From Bordetella parapertussis (GTDB taxonomy: Bacteria > Pseudomonadota > Gammaproteobacteria > Burkholderiales > Burkholderiaceae_B): DNA of 64,000 nt. Under the pieces are notes generated by a model. That model saw only the letters and a program-made list of their open reading frames with translations. It was not told the origin of the DNA and searched no databases. Below are positions 1-10,020 of the stretch, one piece after another; positions within the stretch are counted from its first letter, which is position 1; each line of letters starts with the position of its first letter. The DNA is taken from the NCBI GenBank assembly GCA_945872285.1, contig CAMBZR010000001.1, forward strand, positions 29,575 to 93,574, written 5' to 3'. The translations under genes and the position numbers were made by a program.

Positions 1-165
<165 letters not shown>

Positions 166-193
166 TTAGTCTCCGAGACTGGGCAGTGGTTGC

Positions 194-1072
194 CTAAACG
201 GCAGCGCTTGTATACGCCAGTCTGACATAAATCGGGGCGTAGGGCTCAGCTTGCGTGATCTCTAGAAGAGCCTCACGCGCGAGTTCGAGTAACGCCAAAA
301 AATGCACGACTACGACTGCAATCGGGGCGCCTTCAGAGATACGTTCCATGAATAAGGCGCTGAATTCGATGAAGCGTACACCATTAAGCCTGCGCAAAAT
401 ATGCGTCATATGATCGCGCACAGACAACTGCTCGCGCGTGATGTGATGGTGCGCGTTTAGTTTTGCGCGTTTCAGGATATCGATCCAGGCCTGACGCAAG
501 TCTTCGACACTGACCTCGGGCAAGGCACGCTCGAGGCGCAAATCTGCAAACCCCTGTGCACGCTGAAAATCGCGCCCAAGCTGTGGCACGGCATTAAGAT
601 TTTGAGCCGCGAGTTTCATGCGCTCGTATTCAAGCAGGCGCCGCACGAGTTCGGCGCGCGGGTCTTGGACCTCTTGTCCGGTATCGGTCTTTTTAACCGG
701 CAGCAACATGCGCGCTTTGATCTCAATAAGCATCGCTGCCATCAGCAGATATTCGGCTGCAAGCTCAAGGTTGTGCATCCGGATCTGGTCAACGTACGAC
801 AAATACTGTCGCGTCACCTCGGCCATCGGAATATCAAGTACGTTGAAGTTTTGCTTGCGTATCAAATACAGCAAGAGATCGAGCGGACCTTGGAAGGTTT
901 CGAGAAAAACCTCGAGCGCATCGGGTGGAATATAAAGATCGGTTGGCAACGAAAATAGGGGTTCGCCATACAGACGGGCGAGCGCCACCGCATCGAGCAC
1001 ATCAGGCGTCGTGTCGATCGAGGGCGTTACCAGCGCCTTCAGGCTAGCGCTCGAAACTTGAGTCGCGGCCAT
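194..1072 (-). CDS. scpA: Segregation and condensation protein A
   Basis: A 292-residue ScpA kleisin, the bridge subunit of the Smc-ScpA-ScpB condensin that compacts and segregates the chromosome. The N-terminal Smc-binding helices include FQGPLDLLLYLIRKQ around residues 60-75, the family signature, followed by EYLLMAAMLIEIKARMLLP. About 45 extra residues precede the core, as is common in beta-proteobacterial members. The start is ATG at 1072. It sits between panC and a DUF3460 gene on the same strand. No scpB or smc is in the window. Confidence 0.92.
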   Translation of the reverse strand: MAATQVSSASLKALVTPSIDTTPDVLDAVALARLYGEPLFSLPTDLYIPPDALEVFLETFQGPLDLLLYLIRKQNFNVLDIPMAEVTRQYLSYVDQIRMHNLELAAEYLLMAAMLIEIKARMLLPVKKTDTGQEVQDPRAELVRRLLEYERMKLAAQNLNAVPQLGRDFQRAQGFADLRLERALPEVSVEDLRQAWIDILKRAKLNAHHHITREQLSVRDHMTHILRRLNGVRFIEFSALFMERISEGAPIAVVVVHFLALLELAREALLEITQAEPYAPIYVRLAYTSAAV

Positions 1073-1077
1073 AAAAA

Positions 1078-1266
1078 CTAATTATTTTGATAGACGTAAG
1101 GGCTTTGACGCACGCGTGCTTGTTTAAAGCCCTCTGCAAGCTCAGGATCTTGTGGTTTATCCCACAGGCGGGCGCGCCCATCGCGCTGGCGTTGCTCGAC
1201 GTCTTTGTGCGTCGCTTTATAAGCCTGAAGAAACTGGGTAATTTCTGAGGTGTAGTTCTCGACCAT
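1078..1266 (-). CDS. DUF3460 family small protein
   Basis: A 62-residue protein matching the DUF3460 pattern of beta-proteobacteria: a short helical N-terminus (YTSEITQFLQAYKA) followed by Q-R-x-G-R-A-R-LWDK. No enzymatic motif, signal peptide or membrane segment is visible, and the function is unknown. It ends 5 bases before the scpA start, so the two are probably cotranscribed. The recurring neighbourhood with scpA and panC supports a real gene. Confidence 0.8.
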   Translation of the reverse strand: MVENYTSEITQFLQAYKATHKDVEQRQRDGRARLWDKPQDPELAEGFKQARVRQSPYVYQNN

Positions 1267-1329
1267 GGCGTTTTGATAAATAATTGAACGAACGCTTAGT
1301 GTACTGTAGAGCCTGACCTATCACTCTAA

Positions 1330-2838
1330 GTGCTTTTAACCCCCTCGCCCGCCGCCAAAACTGCCAAGATGTCGATGTCCCCGCCTGGGTTGAACCACCC
1401 AGAAAACGCCTGCGCGCCCCCACCAAGTCCGGCCAAACCCGAACGGATGCTGCCTTTTATCGTGGGTTGCGCCCTGCTGATGCAGATGCTCGACTCAACC
1501 GTGGTTACCACTGCCTTACCTACAATGGCCGTCGATCTGGGCGCCGACCCTGTGCGCTTGAATATTGCCATCACCGCCTACTTACTCGCTGTTGCAGTAT
1601 TTGTGCCAATTAGCGGCTGGGCCGCCGACCGGTATGGTGCCAAACGCGTCTTTATTGCTGCGATTGCCTTGTTTACCCTCAGTTCGCTGACCTGTGCGCT
1701 GTCTGGCACGCTCACCGAACTGGTCTGGTCGCGTATCGTGCAAGGGATTGGCGGGGCCATGATGGTACCCGTTGGACGCATTATTCTGCTGCGCACGATT
1801 CCAAAAAATGAATTGCTCAAAGCCATGGCTTTTTTATCGCTGCCCGCTTTGATCGGCCCCATGGCGGGTCCGCCGCTAGGTGGCTTTTTAGTGACTTACG
1901 CCTCTTGGCACTGGATTTTTTTGATCAATTTACCCATTGGCATCTTGGGTATCTGGATGGTTCTGCGGTTCGTGCCTGAGTTGCCAAAAGATCAGCAAGC
2001 GCACCCGCTTGACTGGCTTGGTTTTTTGCTCAGCGCCCTGTGTATGGCGACCTTGGTGGGCGGCTTTGAATCCCTGGGCCAAGGCGGACCCCCACTTTGG
2101 GTGTCCGCCGCATTCATCGCGACGGGCCTGCTGTCGGGCGTGCTGTACTACTGGCACTCGCGGCACCACCCCGAGCCAATTCTAGATTTGTCGTTACTTA
2201 AAATTCAAACGTTCAGAGTGTCAACCGTTGCCGGCAATCTTTGCCGCTTTGGCGTGGGTGCGGTGCCCTACTTGCTGGCGTTGATGCTGCAGATTGGCTT
2301 TGGGCTCAGCGCGCTGTCAGCCGGGCTCATTACCTTTGCCGGTGCAGTGGGTGCGATGGCCATGAAAATCGCGGCGCCGCGTATTCTTGACCGCTGGGGC
2401 TATCGACGCGTCTTAACCGTCAACGCCGTTTTTACCGGCCTAAGCCTTGCAAGCTGCGCTTTTTTTACAGCCTCTACGCCTGCGGTGGTGATGACCGCTG
2501 TGCTGCTGTTTGGTGGATTTTTTAGGTCGCTGCAATTTACAGCGATCAACACGTTGGCCTACGCAGATATTTCTCAAGATAGCATGAGCCGCGCAAGCAG
2601 CTTTGCGGCAATGGGCCAACAGCTAGGGGTTAGTTTAGGCGTGGGCGTCGCCGCAGAGACGCTTCACCTGAGCATGCTCTGGAGAGGCTCAGACACACTG
2701 ATCGCCGCCGATGTTGTCGTGGGATTTTTGGTCCTCGGCGTGCTGTGCGCGTTACCGAGCTTTTCTTTTTGGCGTCTATCGCCACAGGCTGGCGAAACCT
2801 TGCGCCAGAGCCGTTCGGCTCAGTCGCGCGCGGGTTAG
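1330..2838 (+). CDS. DHA2-family multidrug efflux MFS transporter (EmrB/QacA-like)
   Basis: An inner-membrane proton-driven exporter of the 14-helix drug:H+ antiporter-2 family. The DHA2 motif LDSTVVTTALP lies in the first helix (about residues 53-63) and the loop 2-3 motif GWAADRYGAKRV follows around residue 96. The body is almost continuous hydrophobic segments. The longest frame starts at GTG 1330, but ATG 1369 (giving MSMSPPG) is an equally plausible start. It diverges from the DUF3460 gene, and its end lies 3 bases from the convergent Bug-receptor gene. No EmrA-type adaptor or regulator is adjacent, so the substrate cannot be predicted. Confidence 0.88.
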   Translation: MLLTPSPAAKTAKMSMSPPGLNHPENACAPPPSPAKPERMLPFIVGCALLMQMLDSTVVTTALPTMAVDLGADPVRLNIAITAYLLAVAVFVPISGWAADRYGAKRVFIAAIALFTLSSLTCALSGTLTELVWSRIVQGIGGAMMVPVGRIILLRTIPKNELLKAMAFLSLPALIGPMAGPPLGGFLVTYASWHWIFLINLPIGILGIWMVLRFVPELPKDQQAHPLDWLGFLLSALCMATLVGGFESLGQGGPPLWVSAAFIATGLLSGVLYYWHSRHHPEPILDLSLLKIQTFRVSTVAGNLCRFGVGAVPYLLALMLQIGFGLSALSAGLITFAGAVGAMAMKIAAPRILDRWGYRRVLTVNAVFTGLSLASCAFFTASTPAVVMTAVLLFGGFFRSLQFTAINTLAYADISQDSMSRASSFAAMGQQLGVSLGVGVAAETLHLSMLWRGSDTLIAADVVVGFLVLGVLCALPSFSFWRLSPQAGETLRQSRSAQSRAG

Positions 2839-2841
2839 CGT

Positions 2842-3924
2842 TCAGTTTACCTTCGCACCCGAGAGCTTGACCAGCTCTTGATACTTAAGCCGCTCTTGCG
2901 CAACAAAGGCGGCAAATTGTGCAGGCGAAAGCACCGCGGCCTCGGAGCCCATCGTTTTTAAACGCTCTTTGACGTCGGCCTCGAGCAGTGCCGTCGCATA
3001 AGCAGCATGCAGCTTGGCAATTGTCGCAGCAGGCGTGCCCGCCGTGGCGAACACACCAAACCACGTGCCCAGATCAAAAGCTTGAACCCCCGCCTCTTGC
3101 ATCGTGGGCAACTCGGGTAACAGCCCCGAACGCACGGGTGTTGTCACAGCAAGCGCTTTCACTTTTTTCTCTCGAATCAAATTGGCCGCCGCGGCCAGAT
3201 TATCAAACATGAGCGCCGATTGCCCCGAGAGCAAGGCTAACTGCGCGGGTGCCGCGCCCTGATACGGTATATGCACCATCTCGGCTCCGGCGCGTACGCT
3301 AAGCAGAGCCCCGGCCAAATGACCGGCACTTCCCGAGCCACCCGAGCCGTAATTCAACTGACCCGGATTTTTTTTCGCGTACGCGATCAATTCCTGCACA
3401 GTTTGAATATTATTTTTTGTTGCAAAATCAAGATTCAGCAGCAACACATTGGGCACCGAGCCCACCAGAGCGATTGGCGCAAAATCTTTAACCGAGTCAT
3501 ACGCAATCGAGGCAAAAAGCCATGGGTTGATCGCATGCGTTGCCACCGCCCCCATCACCAACGTGTAGCCATCGGGTTGCGCCTTCGCGATTAAATCTGC
3601 TCCAATATTGCCGCCCGCACCCGGTTTGTTTTCAACCACAACAGGCTGACCCAAGCTAGTTTTCACTTTTTCAGCTAAGACGCGCGCCATCACATCAAGT
3701 GGCCCGCCGGGCGGATAGGGGACGATAAACCGCAAGGGTTTAGTCGGAAACTCATTTGACGACGGGCTGCTCGCAGTAGACCCTGTTTGTGCCAAACCGT
3801 CAGTCCCCGCAAGGCCGGACATCCCTATTAAAAGTACGGCACTCAGCAAACTAAAGCGCACGCGCGCGGGACGAATTAAACCGGTGAAGCGAAGCAACTG
3901 CGTCAGGCAAGTCAAGGTCAGCAT
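2842..3924 (-). CDS. Bug-family tripartite tricarboxylate transporter substrate-binding protein
   Basis: A periplasmic solute-binding protein of the Bug/TctC family (about 360 residues). After a long, Arg-containing signal sequence, the mature part begins FPTKPLRFIVPYPPGGPLDVMAR and contains the family signatures VVENKPGAGGNIGAD, GSGGSGSAGHLAGALL and VHIPYQGAAPAQLALLSGQ. Such receptors bind small carboxylates; the ligand cannot be read from sequence. I start at ATG 3924 rather than TTG 3951 because it leads directly into the signal peptide. No TctA/TctB membrane partners are adjacent, which is usual for the expanded Bug set of Bordetella-like genomes. Confidence 0.88.
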   Translation of the reverse strand: MLTLTCLTQLLRFTGLIRPARVRFSLLSAVLLIGMSGLAGTDGLAQTGSTASSPSSNEFPTKPLRFIVPYPPGGPLDVMARVLAEKVKTSLGQPVVVENKPGAGGNIGADLIAKAQPDGYTLVMGAVATHAINPWLFASIAYDSVKDFAPIALVGSVPNVLLLNLDFATKNNIQTVQELIAYAKKNPGQLNYGSGGSGSAGHLAGALLSVRAGAEMVHIPYQGAAPAQLALLSGQSALMFDNLAAAANLIREKKVKALAVTTPVRSGLLPELPTMQEAGVQAFDLGTWFGVFATAGTPAATIAKLHAAYATALLEADVKERLKTMGSEAAVLSPAQFAAFVAQERLKYQELVKLSGAKVN

Positions 3925-4013
3925 CGTTTTCTCACAATCAGGTTTGCCCAACTGTGCCAGAGAGACTCAACGAGCAGCAGGCAGGCGCGCACGGAACCTT
4001 CGGTATCAAGGGC

Positions 4014-4754
4014 TCAGTGAATAATTTGACTCAAAAATAGTTTGGTACGATCGTTTTGCGGGTGATCAAAGAAAGCGTCAGGTGTGTTTTGCTCAATGAT
4101 TTCACCTTGATCCATAAAGATCACACGGTCTGCCACCCTGCGGGCGAAGCCCATCTCGTGCGACACCACCACCATGGTCATCCCGGTATCTTCCGCCAAA
4201 TTCACCATCACCTCAAGCACCTCTTTGACCATTTCAGGATCAAGTGCTGAAGTCGGCTCATCAAACAACATCACTTTCGGATCCATACACAGCGAACGCG
4301 CGATCGCCACGCGCTGCTGTTGACCTCCAGATAATTGCCCCGGAAATTTGGCCGCCTGCTCGGCGATTCGCACGCGTTCGAGGTATTGCATCGCACGCTC
4401 CTCAGCCTGAGCCTTGGGTGTCTTTAGCACCCAAATCGGCCCAAGCGTTAAGTTTTCGAGCACTGTTAAGTGAGGAAACAAATTGAAATGCTGAAACACC
4501 ATGCCGACATCGCGACGAATTGCCTCCACCTGGCGAATATCGTTAGTGATTTCAGTACCATCAATTACGATTTGCCCCTGCTGGTGCTCTTCAAGGCGAT
4601 TAATACACCGGATCAGCGTCGATTTGCCTGAGCCCGACGGCCCGCAGATCACAATGCGTTCGCCTCGCGCAACCTCTAAGTCAATGTTGCGTAACACGTG
4701 AAATTTTCCAAACCACTTGTTGACGGCTGTCATGCGAATGATGGCGTCAGCCAT
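4014..4754 (-). CDS. aapP: General L-amino-acid ABC transporter, ATP-binding subunit
   Basis: A 246-residue polar-amino-acid-type ATPase energising amino-acid uptake at the inner membrane. Visible motifs are Walker A GPSGSGKS (residues 38-45), the signature [14 protein letters not shown], Walker [13 protein letters not shown] and the switch His in [12 protein letters not shown]. An upstream GGAGATCG supports ATG 4754. It is the last gene of aapJ-aapQ-aapM-aapP, all minus, 51 bases after aapM. Confidence 0.94.
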   Translation of the reverse strand: MADAIIRMTAVNKWFGKFHVLRNIDLEVARGERIVICGPSGSGKSTLIRCINRLEEHQQGQIVIDGTEITNDIRQVEAIRRDVGMVFQHFNLFPHLTVLENLTLGPIWVLKTPKAQAEERAMQYLERVRIAEQAAKFPGQLSGGQQQRVAIARSLCMDPKVMLFDEPTSALDPEMVKEVLEVMVNLAEDTGMTMVVVSHEMGFARRVADRVIFMDQGEIIEQNTPDAFFDHPQNDRTKLFLSQIIH

Positions 4755-4805
4755 ACACGATCTCCAATAAGACGCGCCTGGGGGCAGGCGACTGGCGACA
4801 AATCT

Positions 4806-5909
4806 CTAGCGCTGATGCTCGGTGCTTAATCGCGTTTCAAGCGACTGGCTGTATTTAGACATCGAATAGCAAAAGATAAAATAAATTGCAGAAATAAATA
4901 CGTAAATTTCGATACTAAAACCGCGCCACGCCTGATCAACCAGCGACGCCTTAGCCGCCTGTGTTAAGTCAAAGAGACCAATAATGACCACCAGCGAGGT
5001 ATCTTTAAACAGCGCAATAAACAGACCAACGAGCGGTGGAATCACGATCTTAAGCGCCTGCGGCAAAACAATCAGCCGCATCTGCTGCCAATAGGTCAGG
5101 CCCAGCGAGTCAGCCCCTTCGAACTGGCCTTTAGGGATCGCCTGCAGCCCGCCCCGGATGGTTTCTGCCATGTAGGCTGCGGCAAATAAGATGATCGCGA
5201 CTTGCGCGCGCAACAACTTATCGATTGTCAGACCTTCAGGCAAAAACAGCGGTAGCATGACGGCCGACATAAACAACAGGCTGATCAGAGGCACGCCTCG
5301 AATCAGTTCAATATAAACGACACAAAGCGTTCGAATCGCAGGCATCTCAGAGCGACGTCCCAAAGCCAAGACGATACCCAGCGGAAACGCAAAGGCGATA
5401 CCAAAAGTTGACAACATCAGCGTCAGAGGCAAACCACCCCAGCGACTGTTTTCTACGTGGGTCAACCCTAAAATACCGCCCCACATTAGCACGGCCGCGC
5501 CACCGAGTGCCACGAGCCAGAACAGCAGCAACGAAAGGTTCCAAAACCGGCGCACACCGCTCAAAACAATGACGCCCAACAGCAGCAACGTTGCCAACAA
5601 AGGGCGCCATTGTTCTTCGTAAGGATAGACGCCAAACAATATCAAACGGTGTTTTTCTACGACGAAGGCCCAACAGGCACCCGTCACATTGCGGCACTCT
5701 TGGGCGCTCTTGGCCGAGATGGTGGAGTTCAGGAAAAACCAGTCAATCATCCCAGGAAGCGTTGCGAACAACAGCCAAACTGAGAGCAGCGTGAGCAGGA
5801 TATTAAATGGCGAAGAAAATAATTGGGTGCGCAGCCAAGATGTGATGGCGCTTAGCGACCACACGCTCGGGGCTGAAGCTTGCTTGATAACGTTAGGAGA
5901 AGCGCTCAT
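4806..5909 (-). CDS. aapM: General L-amino-acid ABC transporter, permease AapM
   Basis: A 367-residue inner-membrane permease of the HisM/GltK type. The C-terminal half holds the ABC permease fold and the EAA-like loop (GGLQAIPKGQFEGADSLGL), where the ATPase docks. The long N-terminal extension with extra membrane segments is typical of AapM, which is larger than ordinary amino-acid permeases. It follows aapQ after 2 bases, so translation is probably coupled. Substrates are likely a broad range of L-amino acids, by analogy with Rhizobium AapJQMP. Confidence 0.92.
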   Translation of the reverse strand: MSASPNVIKQASAPSVWSLSAITSWLRTQLFSSPFNILLTLLSVWLLFATLPGMIDWFFLNSTISAKSAQECRNVTGACWAFVVEKHRLILFGVYPYEEQWRPLLATLLLLGVIVLSGVRRFWNLSLLLFWLVALGGAAVLMWGGILGLTHVENSRWGGLPLTLMLSTFGIAFAFPLGIVLALGRRSEMPAIRTLCVVYIELIRGVPLISLLFMSAVMLPLFLPEGLTIDKLLRAQVAIILFAAAYMAETIRGGLQAIPKGQFEGADSLGLTYWQQMRLIVLPQALKIVIPPLVGLFIALFKDTSLVVIIGLFDLTQAAKASLVDQAWRGFSIEIYVFISAIYFIFCYSMSKYSQSLETRLSTEHQR

Positions 5910-5911
5910 CG

Positions 5912-7108
5912 TTATCTTTCTACCAGCGCGATGCGCTTGTTGTACCAGTTCATCAATAACGAGATTGACAAGCTTACCGTCAAATAGGCGGCCATAATCA
6001 TCAAGATACCTTCGATCGCTTGACCCGTCTGATTCAAAGTCGTGTTGATCACTGACACCAGATCAGGATAGCCAATCGCAACAGCAAGCGAACTATTTTT
6101 GGTGATATTGAGATACTGGCTCGTCATTGGAGGAATAATCACTCGCAAGGCCTGGGGCAACACGACCAAACGCAGTACCAAGCCACTTTTAATGCCCAAG
6201 GCGCCGGCTGCCTCCCATTGACCGCGGTGCACCGACTCGATACCCGAGCGCACCACCTCGGCGATAAAAGCCGAGGTGTAAATCACCAAACCAAACAACA
6301 AGGCCGCAAATTCTGGGCTGATTGTCATTCCGCCTGCAAAGTTAAACCCCTTGAGCTCAGGGATTTCAAGGCTCAAGGAAGAGCCACTTACCCACCACAC
6401 AAGCGTTGGCACCACAAGCAACAAACCAAACACGGCCCGACCCGTTGCAAAAAGCTGTCCCGTTTGCTCTTGACGGCGGCGCGCCCACTTCACGAGCACT
6501 ATTGACGCGACAATAGCCATGAACAAGCCCGCCAACAACCACAGCAGCCCCTCGCCCTGAACCGTCGGCAACTGAATGCCGCGATTGGAAACAAAAACAC
6601 CTGGCAAAGGATGATGGGCCCGCCTTGGGCCCGGCATCGTTTCGATGATAATGGTGTACCAAAAAAATAATTGCAGTAGCAAAGGAATGTTACGCATCAC
6701 TTCGACATACACGCTTGACACTTTGCGAATCAGCCAGTTTTTTGACAGCCTAGCGATTCCAATGATGGTCCCCAACAGCGTGGCCAGAACGATACCGATC
6801 AGCGCTACGCGCAGCGTGTTTAGCACGCCTACTGTGATCGCGCGTTGATAGGTATCGGCAGGGGTAAAACTGATGACGCTCTCGCCGATTGCAAAACCCG
6901 CTTCTCGGGTTAGAAAACCAAAGCCGGTCGAGATATTGCGCACAGACAAATTGTGCAGCGTGTTGTGCACCAGATACCAACCTGCACCACCCACAATCGC
7001 GACGGCGAGAAGTTGGTAAACCACAGAGCGAAGGGTCGGATTATTCCAACTCAAGCGCCTTTTCGGCGCTTGAGTCGATGCTACAGTTTTGAGATTCATC
7101 AGCTGCAA
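5912..7108 (-). CDS. aapQ: General L-amino-acid ABC transporter, permease AapQ
   Basis: A 398-residue inner-membrane permease pairing with AapM. It shows VEVMRNIPLLLQLFFWY at the start of the permease core, a long periplasmic insertion, and the coupling loop RSGIESVHRGQWEAAGALG. The length of about 400 residues and the insertion match AapQ/BztB rather than a simple 220-residue amino-acid permease. It lies 55 bases after aapJ. Confidence 0.92.
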   Translation of the reverse strand: MQLMNLKTVASTQAPKRRLSWNNPTLRSVVYQLLAVAIVGGAGWYLVHNTLHNLSVRNISTGFGFLTREAGFAIGESVISFTPADTYQRAITVGVLNTLRVALIGIVLATLLGTIIGIARLSKNWLIRKVSSVYVEVMRNIPLLLQLFFWYTIIIETMPGPRRAHHPLPGVFVSNRGIQLPTVQGEGLLWLLAGLFMAIVASIVLVKWARRRQEQTGQLFATGRAVFGLLLVVPTLVWWVSGSSLSLEIPELKGFNFAGGMTISPEFAALLFGLVIYTSAFIAEVVRSGIESVHRGQWEAAGALGIKSGLVLRLVVLPQALRVIIPPMTSQYLNITKNSSLAVAIGYPDLVSVINTTLNQTGQAIEGILMIMAAYLTVSLSISLLMNWYNKRIALVER

Positions 7109-7163
7109 GAGTGATTACCAAGCGAGTGCTTGGTAATCACTGCTCAAGGTTGAAACGATACGC

Positions 7164-8180
7164 TTAACGGATTGGCCAAGCGTAAAGGATGCCGCCTTTC
7201 GTCCACTGCTGATTCAGGCCGCGCTCAAGCTTAAGGGGGGTATCTTTGCCGATGTTTCGCTCGAAGCTTTCGCCGTAATTACCGACTGCTTTGATGATGT
7301 TGTAAGCCCACTTTTCGTCAACGCCAAGGTTCTTACCCATCCCCGGTGTCACACCCAAAATGCGCTGAACGTTCGGGTTGGTGCTTTTGAGCATCTCATC
7401 AAGATTTTTTTGAGTCACGCCATACTCTTCAGCCTCGACCATTGCGAAAAAGCTCCAGCGCACAACGTTGAGCCACTGCTCGTCGCCTTGACGCACTAAA
7501 GGACCAAGCGGCTCTTTAGAGAAGTCTTCGGGCAAGATCACATACAGATCGGGTTTAGCCTGCGATGAGCGCGAAGATGCTAAGCCGGATTTGTCGGTCG
7601 TGTACGCATCGCAACGGCCAGAAACAAAGGCACCGACCACCTCGTCGAGCTTTTCAATCACTACAGGTTTAAACGACAGCTTGTTTGCTCGAAACCAATC
7701 AGCCAGATTGAGTTCAGTTGTGGTGCCAGGCTGAACACAGATGGTGGCGCCGTTCAGTTCTTTGGCACTTTTGATCCCGCTGTCTTTGCGCACCATAATG
7801 CCTTGGCTGTCATAAAAATTGACGCCTACGCCAATCAAGCCTAGCGACGTATCGCGCGTCATGGTTTGTGTGGTGTTACGCACCAACACATCAACCTCAC
7901 CGGATTGCAAGGCTGTGAACCGTTGTTGCGCGGTTAAAGGTGTGACTTTAAATTTGGTTGGATCGCCAAACATTGCGGCCGCAAAGGCCTTGCACATGTC
8001 GATATCTAAGCCTGACCATACGCCTTTGCTGTCAGGTGCACCAAAGCCGGACAAACCGGTATTGGTGCCGCACTGCACAAAGCCTTTCTTTTTGACGCTA
8101 TCAAAGGTGGTACCCGCTTGGGCGACGGTGCTGGCTGCAAAAAGCGCAGCGCCAAAAGCAGCTAATTTAAGAAATTTCAT
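7164..8180 (-). CDS. aapJ: General L-amino-acid ABC transporter, periplasmic binding protein
   Basis: A 338-residue binding protein of solute-binding family 3. A standard signal peptide (MKFLKLAAFGAALFAASTVAQAG) is followed by the VKKKGFVQCGTNTGLSGF start of the mature protein and the ligand-pocket stretch SGLDIDMCKAFAAAMFGD. It captures L-amino acids in the periplasm for AapQMP. It is first in the operon. The 168-base gap to the divergent ftsE should carry its promoter, but no convincing -35/-10 pair could be picked by eye. Confidence 0.94.
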   Translation of the reverse strand: MKFLKLAAFGAALFAASTVAQAGTTFDSVKKKGFVQCGTNTGLSGFGAPDSKGVWSGLDIDMCKAFAAAMFGDPTKFKVTPLTAQQRFTALQSGEVDVLVRNTTQTMTRDTSLGLIGVGVNFYDSQGIMVRKDSGIKSAKELNGATICVQPGTTTELNLADWFRANKLSFKPVVIEKLDEVVGAFVSGRCDAYTTDKSGLASSRSSQAKPDLYVILPEDFSKEPLGPLVRQGDEQWLNVVRWSFFAMVEAEEYGVTQKNLDEMLKSTNPNVQRILGVTPGMGKNLGVDEKWAYNIIKAVGNYGESFERNIGKDTPLKLERGLNQQWTKGGILYAWPIR

Positions 8181-8348
8181 GGATAACTCTCCGAATCACA
8201 AAAAAAGGGACAGCAGCCAAACGGGCGCGCTGCGGGGACGGATACCTGCGAGCCACAGATAGTAGCCGCACGCTTAGACTCACTATATGGGGGAAATCCC
8301 TTGGCGGCAATCCTTAGGCACACGAGCAGAGTTACTATTCAGGTCTAA

Positions 8349-9110
8349 ATGCGGCGAGCCATGATCGAATTTCAACACGTTTTTAAATCCTACGGCCAAG
8401 GCCGTAACATTTTGGCTGACCTGAGCTTCGGGGTGTCGGCCGGCGAGTTCGTTTATGTGGCGGGCCCCTCGGGCGCTGGCAAATCGACTCTGCTCAAGCT
8501 CATTGGCGGTCTCGAACCGCCTAGTCGTGGTTCGATCCAAGTCAACGGACACCGACTCGATCGGCTTTCGGCTCGGGCACGCCCGTACCTTAGGCGAGCA
8601 GTAGGCGTTATTTTACAAGACACCCATCTGCTCTACGACCGCAGTGTCATCGACAATGTCCTGCTTCCCCTTGCGGTCACGGGGCTTGCCCCCAGTCTGG
8701 CTCGAGCACGCGCACGCGCCGCCCTCGAAAAAGTTGGGCTGTCTTCGAAAGAGAATATTCATCCAATCGAACTTTCGGGTGGCGAACAGCAGCGACTCGC
8801 GATTGCTCGGGCAATCGTTAACCGCCCAGCGATTTTGATTGCTGACGAGCCGACTGCCAGTCTCGATCTCGACAGTGCACGGCGCATTATGGAAGTCTTT
8901 AAAGACTTTAACCGCGTCGGGGTGACCACGGTCATTGCCTCACATGACGACACCTTGATGGCTAGCTACGCCACGCGCGCCTTTAAAGTCGAGCCAGGCA
9001 AGTTCGCCGACTCAGCTTCGCAGCGAGCACCCACTTACACGCAGAGTGCTGTCATGGTTAAAAGTCAGTCTCCTACCCTGCGAGCGACACCGGACGATGC
9101 ACTACGGTGA
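8349..9110 (+). CDS. ftsE: Cell-division ABC ATPase FtsE
   Basis: A 253-residue ATPase that with FtsX activates septal peptidoglycan hydrolases during division. Visible are Walker A GPSGAGKST (near residue 41), signature ELSGGEQQRLAIARAI, Walker B ILIADEPTASLD and the His switch IASHDD. ATG 8349 has AGG five bases upstream; the in-frame ATG at 8361 (MIEFQHV) matches the usual family start and is a real alternative. Its last bases overlap ftsX in a GTGA arrangement. The C-terminus is about 30 residues longer than E. coli FtsE. Confidence 0.92.
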   Translation: MRRAMIEFQHVFKSYGQGRNILADLSFGVSAGEFVYVAGPSGAGKSTLLKLIGGLEPPSRGSIQVNGHRLDRLSARARPYLRRAVGVILQDTHLLYDRSVIDNVLLPLAVTGLAPSLARARARAALEKVGLSSKENIHPIELSGGEQQRLAIARAIVNRPAILIADEPTASLDLDSARRIMEVFKDFNRVGVTTVIASHDDTLMASYATRAFKVEPGKFADSASQRAPTYTQSAVMVKSQSPTLRATPDDALR

Positions 9111-10015
9111 AAAGCCTCTTACGCCAACACCGCTATGCCCTGGCCGTTACCCTCAGACGCCTGGCCGCGGCACCTCTTTCCTCTTTAACGAACCTGTTGG
9201 TGATCTCGCTCGCCCTGTCGTTGCCCTTGCTAGGGGCCTCGCTACTTGTGTCGATGCAACCGGTTGCCCGTCAGGTGTCTGTGACCCCAGAACTCACGAT
9301 TTTTTTAAAAATCGATGCCCCCGCTGCCGCAGCCGAACAAATCGCCAAGCGGGTACGCCAAGAGCACGCGGCGCTGGTAGCGGGTGTGCGCGTCATCAGC
9401 AAGGACCGAGCGCTAAACGACCTGCGGGGCAACCCCGCCTGGGAGCAAGCGCTCAAGGTCCTGCCCGGTAACCCGCTGCCCGATGCCGTCGTAGTGAGCT
9501 TGACTGCAAACGATCAGCTTGCCCAACTCGCCGATCAACTCGCGCAAGGCTGGCGTAAATGGCCCGGCGTTGAGCTCGTACAACTCGACACGGCGTGGGT
9601 GCAGCGTCTTGAAGCCTTATTGCGCGCTGGCCGCATCGGCTTGCTACTGCTGGCGCTGAGCGTCACGCTCGTGGTGCTTGCAACCGTTTTTAATACTGTT
9701 CGCATGCAGGCAATGTCTCAGCGCGAAGAGATCGGTGTGGCGCGCTTGGTGGGAGCCACTGAGTCCTTTGTACGCAGGCCGTTTTTATATCTAGGCTCGC
9801 TCACGTGTAGTCTTGCCGCGCTGCTTGGCATCGGCATTGCTCGCTTAGCGTTGATTCCGCTAAACGACGCGCTCGCGAGCCTCGCGCGCAGTTATGACAC
9901 AGAATTTGCGCTGTCCTTGCCTCCAGCAGAGTTGTTAGCCGCCGCGGTAGTATCTGTTGCCATTTTGGGTGCGCTCTCGGCCCGCTGGTCCGTGCAACGC
10001 AATACTCAGTTTTAG
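9107..10015 (+). CDS. ftsX: Cell-division protein FtsX
   Basis: A 302-residue inner-membrane partner of FtsE. It has an N-terminal cytoplasmic tail (QHRYALAVTLRRLAAAPLSS), a first membrane helix at about residues 28-50, a periplasmic domain that contacts the hydrolase activator, and three C-terminal helices with the FtsX-domain stretch MSQREEIGVARLVGATESFVRR. The start is GTG 9107, overlapping the ftsE stop by 4 bases, so the two are translationally coupled. The gene ends 5 bases before the remnant SDR gene on the other strand. Confidence 0.92.
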   Translation: MKSLLRQHRYALAVTLRRLAAAPLSSLTNLLVISLALSLPLLGASLLVSMQPVARQVSVTPELTIFLKIDAPAAAAEQIAKRVRQEHAALVAGVRVISKDRALNDLRGNPAWEQALKVLPGNPLPDAVVVSLTANDQLAQLADQLAQGWRKWPGVELVQLDTAWVQRLEALLRAGRIGLLLLALSVTLVVLATVFNTVRMQAMSQREEIGVARLVGATESFVRRPFLYLGSLTCSLAALLGIGIARLALIPLNDALASLARSYDTEFALSLPPAELLAAAVVSVAILGALSARWSVQRNTQF

Positions 10016-10020
10016 GCCGC